A stretch of DNA of 64,000 bases from NCBI GenBank assembly GCA_907165275.2, contig CAJRBF020000005.1, positions 558,001 to 622,000 of the forward strand, read 5' to 3'. Source of the DNA: Zygaena filipendulae (lineage: Eukaryota > Arthropoda > Insecta > Lepidoptera > Zygaenidae). The number at the start of each line of letters is the position of its first letter. Within the stretch, counting starts at the first letter, position 1. The notes beneath the pieces were generated by a model, which was not told the DNA's origin, made no database searches, and worked only from the letters and a program-made list of their open reading frames with translations. Below are positions 10,938 through 21,219 of the stretch, piece after piece. The translations under genes were made by a program, and so were the position numbers.

Positions 10938-13900
10938 TTCATTAAATTGAATTTGAGGCTTCTTGAGATTTCGGAATTTCATTAAATTGAAGGTATTGCC
11001 AGGTAGTTCATTAAATTGAATTTGAGGCTTCTTGAGATTTCGGAATTTCATTAAATTGAAGGTATTGCCAGTGTAACTTACCCCCCCTCGCGCTACTTCC
11101 TCCGATCTACTTCTTACTACGATAATCTCTAATTTGGCCTGATTGTCTAGCGGTTAGGACTCTAATTTCGTTGTGTGCAGTTACCTATGATTCTTTTAGG
11201 TTGAGATTGAACTATCGTCTTAGTATTTGCATCATAGTTTTTAGTTTGGTTAAGTTTATAGCTAAGATTCTAAAGTTAATACATGAACGATCTCTAATTT
11301 ATGTCTAGCGAATACACGAACGATTTTAGACTAGTACACGGACGAATCCCTATTTTTATTGCTTTCGTGCGACCTCTTTCCTAACTTTAGGTGGATGATC
11401 TATTTTTAATTCATCTATGTGGATGATTTACTTTTAGTTTATTTATGTGGATGGTCTAGTTTTGTTAGTTTGTTTGTGACGACCTGCCTCCCTAACATTC
11501 TATCGATGTTTTATCTATTAGTTTGTTTTCCGGCCTAATCTATTGGCTTGTAGGCTAAGTTTGGATAATCTTGACCCTCATGTTTGTCTATCTCTACAAT
11601 CTGTTTTAGTTTGTGTTTGTCGGTTTAACCCCGGTCAACATCTCGTCAAAAGCTACCATTCCTGGCTCAGATGGCTCAGACATTGCCAGGACGCATAAAT
11701 ATATATAATAAACCACCCAGACGATTCTATTCCAAGGTCGACCAGATTTTGTCCCCTCAGCATGACGCAAGCATTGGCCACAGGAACCTCAAGTACTACG
11801 TGAAATGATTGTTGGCACTGCAACCAATCCCGACGTCAAACCGAAGGTAAGGCTTCCAGTTAATACATAAGTATTCGCCGGAAGGTGGTATAGCCCCTCC
11901 TGCGCTATTCCACGGTGATGACCATCCAGCACAATGCCTTCGTCACCTCCCCCAACCTGTTTCACAAGGTAGAGGATCATTCTAGATGGTTACATCTAAG
12001 ATCATTCACCAGCGTCCGTTTCAGGAATCCAGTGAGGAGACTGTACGTCCCCAGTCCGAAGACTACCGCCGCGTTGGAGCCATGGTGAGCCCTTGAATAT
12101 GTGCCAGCCCGAAGACCAGGGTTGGGTGGGACCACCACAAACCAAACCCCAGCACAGTGATCCAAAATTGTATGTGTGTGTTATCGGAGACCAATCTCTC
12201 CCTGGAACCTGGAACTTCAGCTGATGAACTCTCTGTCATACTGCAAGCAGTGAGGCCGTAGCCTAGCCGTAGCTGTAGAGTTGAATGGCTCTCTCTCCCC
12301 TGTGAACCCACTCGGGCATCCAACTCGTTCTGCCACATCAGAACATTGGCAAGCACATCGTGTTGAAAAACACAAAGGTTGCCGAGAATCTAGCGTCAGC
12401 GACGAGGTCGCCAACAGCCGATCCCCCAGCCTCTGCACAACGGTCTCGATCGCAAAGCGCAGGGACCTACGTAAGCATACATGTGGTTGCGAGTCACAGT
12501 AGCTCCAGTCTGTCTCCGCAGCCAGCAATCGAGCCACAGAGCGCATTGGCCCATCGACAATATTTGTAATAAAAAGAAAGGTAAAACAGAAAGAAGAGCG
12601 AACAACCCTTCCCTGATGTAGGAAACGGCCGGCATCTCCAGTCAGCCGCATCGGTGATATGTAGATTGAATAACACGGAAGGCGTTGTTATTCAAGGTAA
12701 GATACAAGGCGCACAACGAAACTCGTCACGGCGCAGATGACTCAAGGTGCGGATTTTTACCCATCTACGCCATCATACGCTCGCGACGTGCAATGTCCAA
12801 CCGTTCAAGATTAGAGTTCCGTTTGCTTCGAGCCTATTTGGTACTGTGATTTGAAGATCCTTCCTCGTGACTAATGTTTTCAGGTCTACGCTCGAGATAT
12901 CCTAACGGACGTCAAGTGCACTGACAGACCTTCGCACAAAAACATTAAACCACTCTGCGCTGTCGCTCGCTCAACAAGACTATTCGTAACGAACCGTCTT
13001 TTGTAATGATAAAAATCAATACAAATATTCTACTCAAAGCATCTCGTTCACGAGGCGCATCGGCCCACATACGCTTTCATGCGACCACCAAGTATCACAA
13101 TCGCGCATGCTCGCCTCTGCACAACGCAATCAGGACACAATGCGTAATGACGAAACTTCCAGGTCGCGTGTACGAATCCTTGCACAAACCGATAAATCGT
13201 TCTGCGCGCAGACCGCTCGACCACGACGTACTTTGCATGTATATTATTTATTAAAAAATTTGTATGAGAAAATAAATTTTATGTTTGATAAATGTGCAAT
13301 AATATTATATTTATTGTCCCTTAGAGGTTCCCTCCCCATCGCATTCGTTTATTATTACACTATTATCAATTTACTTTCCCAACAAACTTTTGTCGTCAGG
13401 ACATTTTTTACCTCCGTATTCCCCGTAGATATACGGCTCGTGGATACTGGCGGTGCGTTCGGCCCTGTATTCCGAGACGCCTGCATGGGGGGATTCGCGT
13501 TTTCTAACTTGCTCCTATACTCTCGAAATTCAATATACATTTGGTATTCCCTAATACAAGCACTTTCCTTCATATAATATTTTGTCCTAACTTCTCTAGT
13601 TTAGGAGTTATTATTGATAAACGTACTAAAACTTGTTTTCGATGTTATTTGAACCGCAATGTCCTCTAATATGTTTTAAATGTAATTTTATAGGTGTATT
13701 TTATTATCTTCTATACTTTAATAATTATTTAAGATTTTAATTATAACCAAAAAAATTTTGTAGGACCTTATGGGTCGTCACACCAGGTAGTTCATTAAAT
13801 TGAATTTGAGGCTTCTTGAGATTTCGGAATTTCATTAAATTGAAGGTATTTCCAGGTAGTTCATTAAATTTAATTTGAGTTTTTTTGAAACTTTGAGCTT
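10938..13900 (+). repeat. 69-bp tandem array of element C, split by a solo LTR
   Basis: Unit starts lie at 10938, 11007, 13791 and 13860; the pair 10938/11007 gives a period of 69. The A-family solo LTR at 11072-13782 cuts the second unit. Each unit holds the dyad TTCA-TTAAAT-TGAA twice, then GGTATTGCC. The last copy is degenerate. Confidence 0.8.
11072..13782 (-). mobile_element. Solo LTR of family A inside element C
   Basis: 2711 bp, reading TGTGACGACC...AAGTTACA on the minus strand. The 4-bp duplication CCAG lies at 11068-11071 and 13783-13786. It lacks the gaps of the 5' LTR of element A, so it represents a fuller version. It shows that family A transposed after C had arrived; LTR-LTR recombination then removed the internal part. 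Confidence 0.92.
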
Positions 13901-13982
13901 CTTTTAAATAAGAGGTACTTCTTGAACGTATAAAAGTGCTGTATGTGTCAAAAGTGTTGGGACCTACATAATAAAAGGTTTA

Positions 13983-14157
13983 GGCCCGCCGCCCATTGTG
14001 ACTTTTTGTCGACGTGACTTTCTGTCACTTAGTCAAGTGCAATGAAAACTATACTGAGTGCGCTCATTATGGTGACGTGACAATACGGTGACCTCAGTAC
14101 ATTTTTCATAAGTGACAGAAAGTCACGTCGACAAAAAGTCACAATGGGCGGCGGGCC
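13983..14157. mobile_element. Palindromic MITE, TTA duplication (PIF/Harbinger-like)
   Basis: 175 bp starting GGCCCGCCGCCC and ending with its reverse complement. The terminal inverted repeats are about 49 bp and look perfect, around a core of about 77 bp. The 3-bp duplication TTA lies at 13980-13982 and 14158-14160. A TTA/TAA target and GGCC-type ends fit PIF/Harbinger MITEs. No coding capacity. Confidence 0.85.
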
Positions 14158-14227
14158 TTATTGTCTCCCACATAATTGGATGTATTTTCGGGTCGAAACG
14201 TTTTGTCGTCCATTCACTTGGATGGAT

Positions 14228-14420
14228 AAATGAATGAAAAACACTTTATTGAACACCACAAACAGTACAAATTAAAATCAGGAATACAAGTGTGTGTAGT
14301 TCATGGTAGTTACAAGTTACAAGCTTCGTTACAAGTGGCTCCAAAGGGCGGCCTTATCACTATGAAACGATTTCTCTTAGGTTACCAGGTGGAGTATAGA
14401 GACATTTAAATACAGTAGGT
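14228..14420 (-). repeat. LINE 3'-end fragment
   Basis: Reads on the plus strand as a CACTTTATTGAACACC start followed by GGGCGGCCTTATCAC. These are words typical of the reverse complement of lepidopteran LINE 3' ends. No coding part is retained. Confidence 0.5.
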
Positions 14421-15681
14421 AGGTGGTGCAGTAGCACAGCAATTGAAATGCGAAAAATTATAAAAAAAAAATGTATAAAAATAAAAATTATACTATAAAA
14501 TATAGTATACAAAATGAAAGCAAATACGTAATGTCGTAGTATATAGAAACGGCAATAACCAGGGGTTGGTGTATTTTCAATTAATTAATGTCAACAGCCG
14601 TAATAGGGTAGATAGGTCGTAAATGCCGTTGTGTAGGTATCCACATGTATAATAGTATTCCGGTAGTTTATCGGACTATGTTGTCAAGTTTTGATGTACG
14701 ACCTTAGTGGCAAATTCTACCAGGTTGTTTCTGTAGGGTGTGTTAAGCACCTCGTTAGATTCTTTCGTGATAGCTTGGCGTCACAACTGTCATCACTCCT
14801 GCGCTGCATGCGCTTTAGGGTCACCGCGACCAGCGATGACAACGCTCAAGTGGAGTCCGGTAATAGGCTCGTAGTAACATCGTCTAGTGTGTGTATGTGA
14901 CTTTGACATTAAGAACCGAGTGGCGGTTCATGTCGCTGTCTCTGTAATGGGAATCATTCGCTATGACCTGAGAGACCACAAACAAGTGACAATTATCTGG
15001 TAGCCAGTCTGGTTTTCTCATTTCTCTGCCTATGTCATTCCTCTGTCCGTTAAGGCGAAATAAATCGATATTAAAAGAGCAGGTTCGAGCGATGAGTGGC
15101 TTATTTTAGTTGATTTAACGTGAGAAGGAGTTGCTCATCACTAAATTGCTCTTATGACGTCATAATAGGTAAGAGGGGGTAACACACTTATCTCTTTCCC
15201 CCCGTATTAGTTTCAAAATCACTGTCGTAAACTGGAATACGCTTAAAAGTCAACAATATTTGAACGCCATGTAGCATGAAGTACGTTATCGTTACTGAAA
15301 TATCATTGTTTTAAATATCGTTTCTCGTCTACTCGACGACTTATGAAAAAACAGTAATTGTTACCTCAGGTAATTGCAACCGTGAAACTCAATTGAGTTT
15401 TGTAATTTTAATCTAAAAAAAAAGAAATAAAATAATAATAATAAAAAGGAAAACGGCACTTATTCGAACTTCATTGTTGTTTCATTCGGATTTAATTGAG
15501 TATATTTTATTCAGATAGAGAGACCTGATATTATGTCGGTCATAGAGTTAATTATTATCTCTTACGTTTGTTGTCAATAACGAAGCGAAGAATAATAAAA
15601 AAAAATGCGTGAGTGTCCTGGAACACTCGCATAGAACACTGGTATATAAACCGAAGTAGGGATTTGGTATAGAATATATTA
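14421..15681 (+). other. Element C internal sequence, no gene
   Basis: Short ORFs only, none resembling gag or pol. Positions 14740-14880 are less AT-rich. TATATAAA at 15642-15649 lies just upstream of the 34-bp array but there is no evidence of use. Confidence 0.45.
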
Positions 15682-16175
15682 CCATTAAATTGTAAATTTG
15701 GGTATTTAGTTACCAACATTAAATTGTAAATTTGGGTATTTAGTTACCAACATTAAATTGTAAGTTTGGGTATTTAGTTACCAACATTAAATTGTAAGTT
15801 TGGGTATTTAGTTACCAACATTAAATTGTAAGTTTGGGTATTTAGTTACCAACATTAAATTGTAAGTTTGGGTATTTAGTTACCAACATTAAATTGTAAG
15901 TTTGGGTATTTAGTTACCAACATTGAATTGTAAGTTTGGGTATTTAGCTACCACCATTAAATTGGGAGTTTGGGTACTAGATACCAGCATTAAATTGCAG
16001 TTTGGGTACTAGATACCACCATTAAATTGGAGTTTGGGTACTAGATACCACCATTAAATTGGAGTTTGGGTACTAAGATACCACCATTAAATTGGATCTT
16101 GGGTATCTACTACCAGCATTAAATCGCAATTTGGGCACTAAGATGCCACCATTAAAATTTAATTGGGCACCATCA
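15682..16175 (+). repeat. 34-bp minisatellite of element C, about 15 units with paired dyads
   Basis: Units of 33-35 bp. Copies 2-8 are nearly identical; copies 9-15 diverge progressively. Each unit contains two inverted repeats: an [N]CA-TTAAAT-TG[N'] dyad and a GGTA...TACC dyad with a 5-6 nt centre. When N changes (A, C or G), N' changes to match in 13 of 15 copies. In copy 14 GGTA/TACC becomes GGCA/TGCC (16134-16147). It is not a CRISPR array because there are no distinct spacers. Confidence 0.85.
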
Positions 16176-18150
16176 CAAATCCCGGGCACTAGCTGCTCCA
16201 TGTTCCCTACGGATATTTGTGTGCTGTATAATTTATAACATACTTTCTACTCCATGCTATTTGTGTCACTCAGCTAATAGTGTTAATCTTCATCACCCCG
16301 TTACAAAATCATCCGTTATTAATATAACGGTTATTAATATCATCATCCAGTTAGCCATCTCTCTGGCCTGCCCTATTATGTATTTGTCTAAATCAAAATT
16401 CTTAATAATAAAAGTTCTTGCGTCCACCTTTCTTCCGAAGAGCCACGTTGCATTTTGACAATTCATGTTTCACATATGACAACGGCAAAATTCTAGTCAA
16501 TGACGTCTTTCAAGAGAGCCATGTTTAACTTGGGGAGCAATCTAGCATTATCATTGGCGAAGAAGTATACGAAGAGATTTTTAAGAAACATTGTCATTGG
16601 CATGTCAAACATTGTCATTGTCATTGGCATTATAATTATAGACGCTCAGAATATGCTTTAGTTATTCTTCTGAGTATAGACGCCCAGAGAGAAGGTAATC
16701 ACTACGTTTAGACGCCATTATTAAAGAAGAAGAAGAAGAAGACGTCTAGACTACAGTCTGAGACTACAGTACAGTATTGTAGTTGTTTTAACATAGATAT
16801 TCTGATTCTATTTATGAAATATGGTTGTATTTAATGCAGTTTAAACTGTTGACATTCTAATCATTGTAATCTTTGATTTTATTCTTTGCTATCGAGTTAT
16901 ATTTTCCGTGGTTCATAGCATTGTGTATAAATCACACTTGGTTTGTACGGTACCTACCTATATAGTACAATTGTACTACATGTTACTGCCTGTCATACTG
17001 TGACATTTGTAAGTGCTTTTATGAGGCTTAAATCGAAATAAATCAATTGAATTTTGAATTTGATATGCCTTGGTTCTGTTATCATAGGCTAACTAAGCAA
17101 GTCACTGGGTTCGAGTTCTGTTCGTTACCAATTAGTTGGTTTCCTATTATATAATCATGAATTAGTTAACATGCGTAGAGTAAGCCCGATGTATCTGCTT
17201 GCCTAGATGAGCGAATAAAAGGGCCTCCTCTTCTAAGTATAACACTAACTGAACTGACAGGCGTCCTGCCCAAGTTCTATTTTTACAAAAACTTTCAATT
17301 TTACTATTACGATCACTAAAACCGATCCCGCCATTTTCAAATGATCTGCTTACTAAAGAACATCATTTAAGTTAGGTAGTTAATCAGTTTTTACAAATGT
17401 CACAGAGGAGAAGTATAATCGCTAAGTTACTTAAAAAAAAAAGAAAATATAAATAGTCATAATTATTAAAAATTAATTTATCTATGGAGTATATCCTCTA
17501 AAATATCTATAGGTACCTAATCTTTAAATTACTTGAAAATAGTAGAAATATGCAACAAGAATAAAAGATATGGGTATACTAATCTATTCACATATTTTGT
17601 CATACGATGTTACAGTCAACATTCCATTGGGGTTTGTACTCTTATTAAATCACTAAAACTCAATTAGGAATTTTAGTGTTTAATCAAACTATTAAAACAC
17701 TTTGGCATAATATTTTTGGAAAGAGAGTATTGATAATATGGATCATATAGTGAGAACTGATATATTATTATGTACTAGTTATAGAGAATATTTAGCTAGG
17801 CAAGTCAGGCTTTTACTCGTAGGCTTGTATGGAGGTACCGCCACGGCGGTACTAATAAATGTAAGTTATTGGAACCGAAGACTTTGTCAGGTAACTATAT
17901 AGTATATTAGAGCTTAAAGGAATTTCGAAGGTTTCGATACCTTTGTCAATCAAGGTTATCATACCTACCTTGTCGTGATGGGTGCTGTGTGCTGAGGGTG
18001 CTCCTCCAAAAAAAAAAGAGCTGCGATCGTTACCCACTTACTAGGTACCCTCTACTAGGTTTGCAACCTGGGTTGGAATCTAGTGGAGTTCTAGCTTTTT
18101 AAGTTTAATAAAAAAAAAAAGAGCGGAGATGAGACGGATAGAAAGGAGGA
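16176..18150 (+). other. Element C internal sequence, no gene
   Basis: No gag, pol or RNA gene recognised. An AAG microsatellite lies at 16723-16742. A run of nested A/T-rich sequence covers 17430-17900. GGGTTCGAGTTC near 17108 resembles a polymerase III B box without a matching A box. Confidence 0.4.
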
Positions 18151-18154
18151 TGAA

Positions 18155-18420
18155 ATAAACGGCGTAGTGGGTCGCCGTGCCTGCCCGCTGGTCGGGGGGT
18201 TCCGGGTTCGATTCCCGGTGGGGGCGCACTTTGTGTGATGCTATGTGGTTCTGTGTGTTGAGTGCCGCGTTTGCTTGGTTTCCGCGATACAGGCTGATAA
18301 TTAATGACTTGCTGTGGTATCGGGTGGATCTGTGTGTGTTGTGGGGGGATTATTGTTGTTAATATTATTATTATATTTGTTCTATTATTATCATTAGTAA
18401 AAAAAAATTAAAAAATGATT
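18155..18420 (+). mobile_element. tRNA-derived SINE
   Basis: An A-box-like GGCGTAGTGG (18161-18170) and a B-box GGTTCGATTCC (18204-18214) are spaced as in a tRNA promoter. A non-tRNA body and a tail of TTATTATTATT and A-runs (18360-18415) follow. This layout is a polymerase III SINE. The tRNA part is too degenerate to be a functional tRNA. Confidence 0.75.
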
Positions 18421-18476
18421 GTCCAGTTGTTAAGTTAGAAATTCTCAAGTTTAAATATTTGTTAACAAGGAAGAGA

Positions 18477-18697
18477 TGTAGTGTTTGTGTCTATTAAGTA
18501 GGTAGATATAATACGTTGTCTCATGTATCCCAGAGAGGGTATAAAGAAATATCGTGGGGATAAATAAAGATTGTCAACATCACCCGACGGGTAGTCTGTT
18601 GTTAGGCGCGGAGCGAGTCGGACGTGCGCTCGCGCAAGGATCAGGCAGTAGTAGGGAGTCTGTGTTATACCTATACGTAGTGACGGTAAACACTACA
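18477..18697 (+). repeat. 3' LTR of element C
   Basis: 221 bp, TGTAGTGTTT...AAACACTACA. It is preceded by a purine-rich AACAAGGAAGAGA (polypurine tract) at 18464-18476. Confidence 0.92.
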
Positions 18698-18702
18698 ATA
18701 AT

Positions 18703-21219
18703 GATAAAATGTTAAACACCATTATAGATACAGGTGCAGACATAAATGTAATATCAAAGTTTACCTTAAAAAGTCTAAAAATATATGTACCTATTCATAA
18801 ATTAAGTAACAGGTTATATTCATTCAGTGGTAATAATATACCAACGATTGGTAGCTGTTATCTAAAATGTCAATTTCCTAATGGTCTAACTTCTAATATT
18901 TATTTTGCAGTAGCAGATATGGTATGTCAAACTGTTATAGGCAAAAATACATGTGAAAAATTGGGCATTATTAAAATAATTTTTTCAGTCACAAATAATT
19001 CAAAAAGTCAGATGTCAGAGTCAAAAGTGGAAGGTCAGTGTCAATATCCAGAGTCAGTAAGTAGTATTATTAACCAATTTAAAAGTTTATTTCACGGTCT
19101 TGGATGTTTACCAAATAAAGTGCATTTAGATATTGATGAAAATGTAAAACCTGTAGTCAGTCCTGTACGTCGTATTCCTTATTCCTTAATGTCACGTCTT
19201 AAAGAAGAATTAGATTACATGGAAAATGAGAATGTTATTCAAAAAGTAATTAAGCCTACTAAATGGGTAAGTTCCATAGTCTTGGTTGAAAAACCAAACG
19301 GAAAACTAAGGTTTTGTCTAGATTCAAGAAATTTAAATGTTGCAATAAAGAGACCATATTTTCAATTTCCTACATTTGATGATCTTAGATCCAAAATAGC
19401 TGGTTCAACTATATTTTCAAAATTAGACGCCAATTCTGGATTTTGGTCTATACCGTTAGATGAAGAGAGTAGTGACCTCTGTACATTCAATACTCCATTC
19501 GGGAGATACAAATTTATGAGATTACCTTTCGGCATAAACTCTAGTAGTGAAATTTTTCATCGAACAATGATAGAAATCTTCGGAGACCTACCCGGAGTAG
19601 AGATTTTCATCGATGATTTACTGGTACATGGCGAATCACTTGAAATTCATAATCAACGTCTTAAAGCTGTATTGGAACGAGCTAGTCAGGTAAATTTAAA
19701 ATTTAATCATTCTAAGTGTAAATTTGCATTGTCGGAAATTTCATATGTGGGTCATATTTTCAATAAAGATGGAATAAAGCCTGATAAAAGTAAAATACAG
19801 GCAATAAAAGATATGCCAACGCCAAAAAATACAAAAGATTTGCAGCGTTTTCTTGGCATGGTCAATTATTTAGGTTCATACATAAAGAATTTGTCGGAAG
19901 AATCTAATTTACTAAGAGATTTACTTAAAAAACAAAATGATTGGCAATGGTCTGAAATGCACAATAATCAATTCATTAGATTAAAATATTTAATATCACA
20001 ATCACCAGTTCTTACATACTTTGATCCTAAGAAACCTATTAGAATATCAGCAGATTCAAGTAAAGATGCAGTAGGAGCAGTGATCATGCATGGTAATAAC
20101 CCAATAGCATATGCATCTAAGTCATTATCTGTCTCACAGCAAAATTATGCTCAAATTGAAAAAGAATTGTTCGCAATAGTCTTTGCATGTAAAAAATTCC
20201 ATCAGTATATATACGGTCAAATAGTTCATGTAGAAACGGATCACCAGCCATTGGTTACTTTATTCAAGAAACCATTATATAATGTACCCTCTCGTCTTCA
20301 GCGTATGATGATTACCCTACAAGCGTACCAATTAATAGTGTCTTATACAAAAGGTTCTAATATGCATGTGTCTGATACATTGTCTCGAGCTCCAAGTGAT
20401 AAAAGGTATGAAAAGAGTGATGATGATAGTATTTTTGATGAAATTGATCAAAATACTCGAATTCATGTCAATTTACTTACTTCAAACTTAGCTATTTCCA
20501 AAGAAAAATTAGAAAAAATCTTAAAACACACTAGTGATGATATTATTTTACAAAAATTAAAAGAGTATACGGTGAATGGATGGCCGAATAGCAAAGAACA
20601 CACCGATCCAATTGTCTTACCTTATTGGCATATTAGGGATGAAATTCATTGTTTAGATAACATTCTATTCAAAAATAACTGTGTCATTATACCAACTTCT
20701 TTAAGGTCTGAAATATTGTCAATACTCCATGAAGGTCATTTAGGCATAGAGAAAACTAAAGCTCAAGCCCGTTGTACTGTATTTTGGCCTAACATTAGTA
20801 AAGATATTGAAAATAAAGTAAAAATGTGTGAATCATGTGCAATTTTCATGAATAATAAAAGTAAAGAGTCATTAATATCTCATGAGACATCACAATTTCC
20901 TTGGCAAAAAGTAGCAATAGATTTTTTTTGAATATAATAACAAAAAATATCTTATTGTTGTAGACTATTATTCAAACTTCATAGAAACAATTTGTCTTAA
21001 TAATAACACTACAAGTGATATTGTTATATTACACTTAAAATCAATTTTTGCAAGATTTGGTATTCCATTGCAATTGGTGAGTGACAATGGTCCTCCCATG
21101 AATTCTGAAAAGTTTAAGCAATTTATGAGTGATTGGGACATAGAACATATAACGTCCAGTCCATACTTACCTAGAAGTAACGGCTTAGCCGAAGTTTCAG
21201 TAAGAATTGACAAAGATAT
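18703..21219 (+). pseudogene. Element B pol: protease, RT, RNase H, integrase (first part)
   Basis: Continuation of B gag-pol. In order: aspartic protease (IIDTGADINVIS), reverse transcriptase (LDSRNLN; FSKLDANSGFW; YKFMRLPFGINSS; the catalytic box is VEIFIDDLLVHG), RNase H (SADSSKDAVGAV, IEKELFAIVFACKKF, ETDHQPLVTL), and the integrase zinc domain (HEGHLGIEKTKAQAR...CESC). The integrase core begins with its first Asp at VAIDFF. An extra T in the T8 run at 20922-20929 then shifts the frame and gives a stop at 20929-20931. In the shifted frame the core continues with VSDNGPP and NGLAEVS (second Asp and Glu). At 21219 solo LTR D interrupts. Apart from the T8 indel and the insertions, all catalytic motifs appear intact. 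Confidence 0.9.

Larger units (their letters stand above)
10508..18697 (+). mobile_element. Non-coding LTR retrotransposon C
   Basis: Inserted into B gag-pol with a 5-bp duplication ATAAT (10503-10507, 18698-18702). The 221-bp LTRs have 10-bp inverted ends, TGTAGTGTTT and AAACACTACA, and differ at one position. The internal region is about 7.7 kb, or about 5.0 kb without the solo LTR inside it. It shows no gag or pol. It holds two repeat arrays, a MITE, a LINE tail and a SINE. It looks like a large non-autonomous retrotransposon (LARD type) moved by an unknown partner. Confidence 0.88.

Noticed and set aside
15682..16175. CRISPR array
   Set aside because: Units are contiguous with no unique spacers, and the locus is inside a eukaryotic retrotransposon.
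17095..17125. Second SINE in element C
   Set aside because: A B-box-like word is present but no A box, tail or duplication.
18161..18225. Functional tRNA gene
   Set aside because: A and B boxes are present, but the cloverleaf arms are not, and a SINE-type body and tail follow. Called as a SINE.
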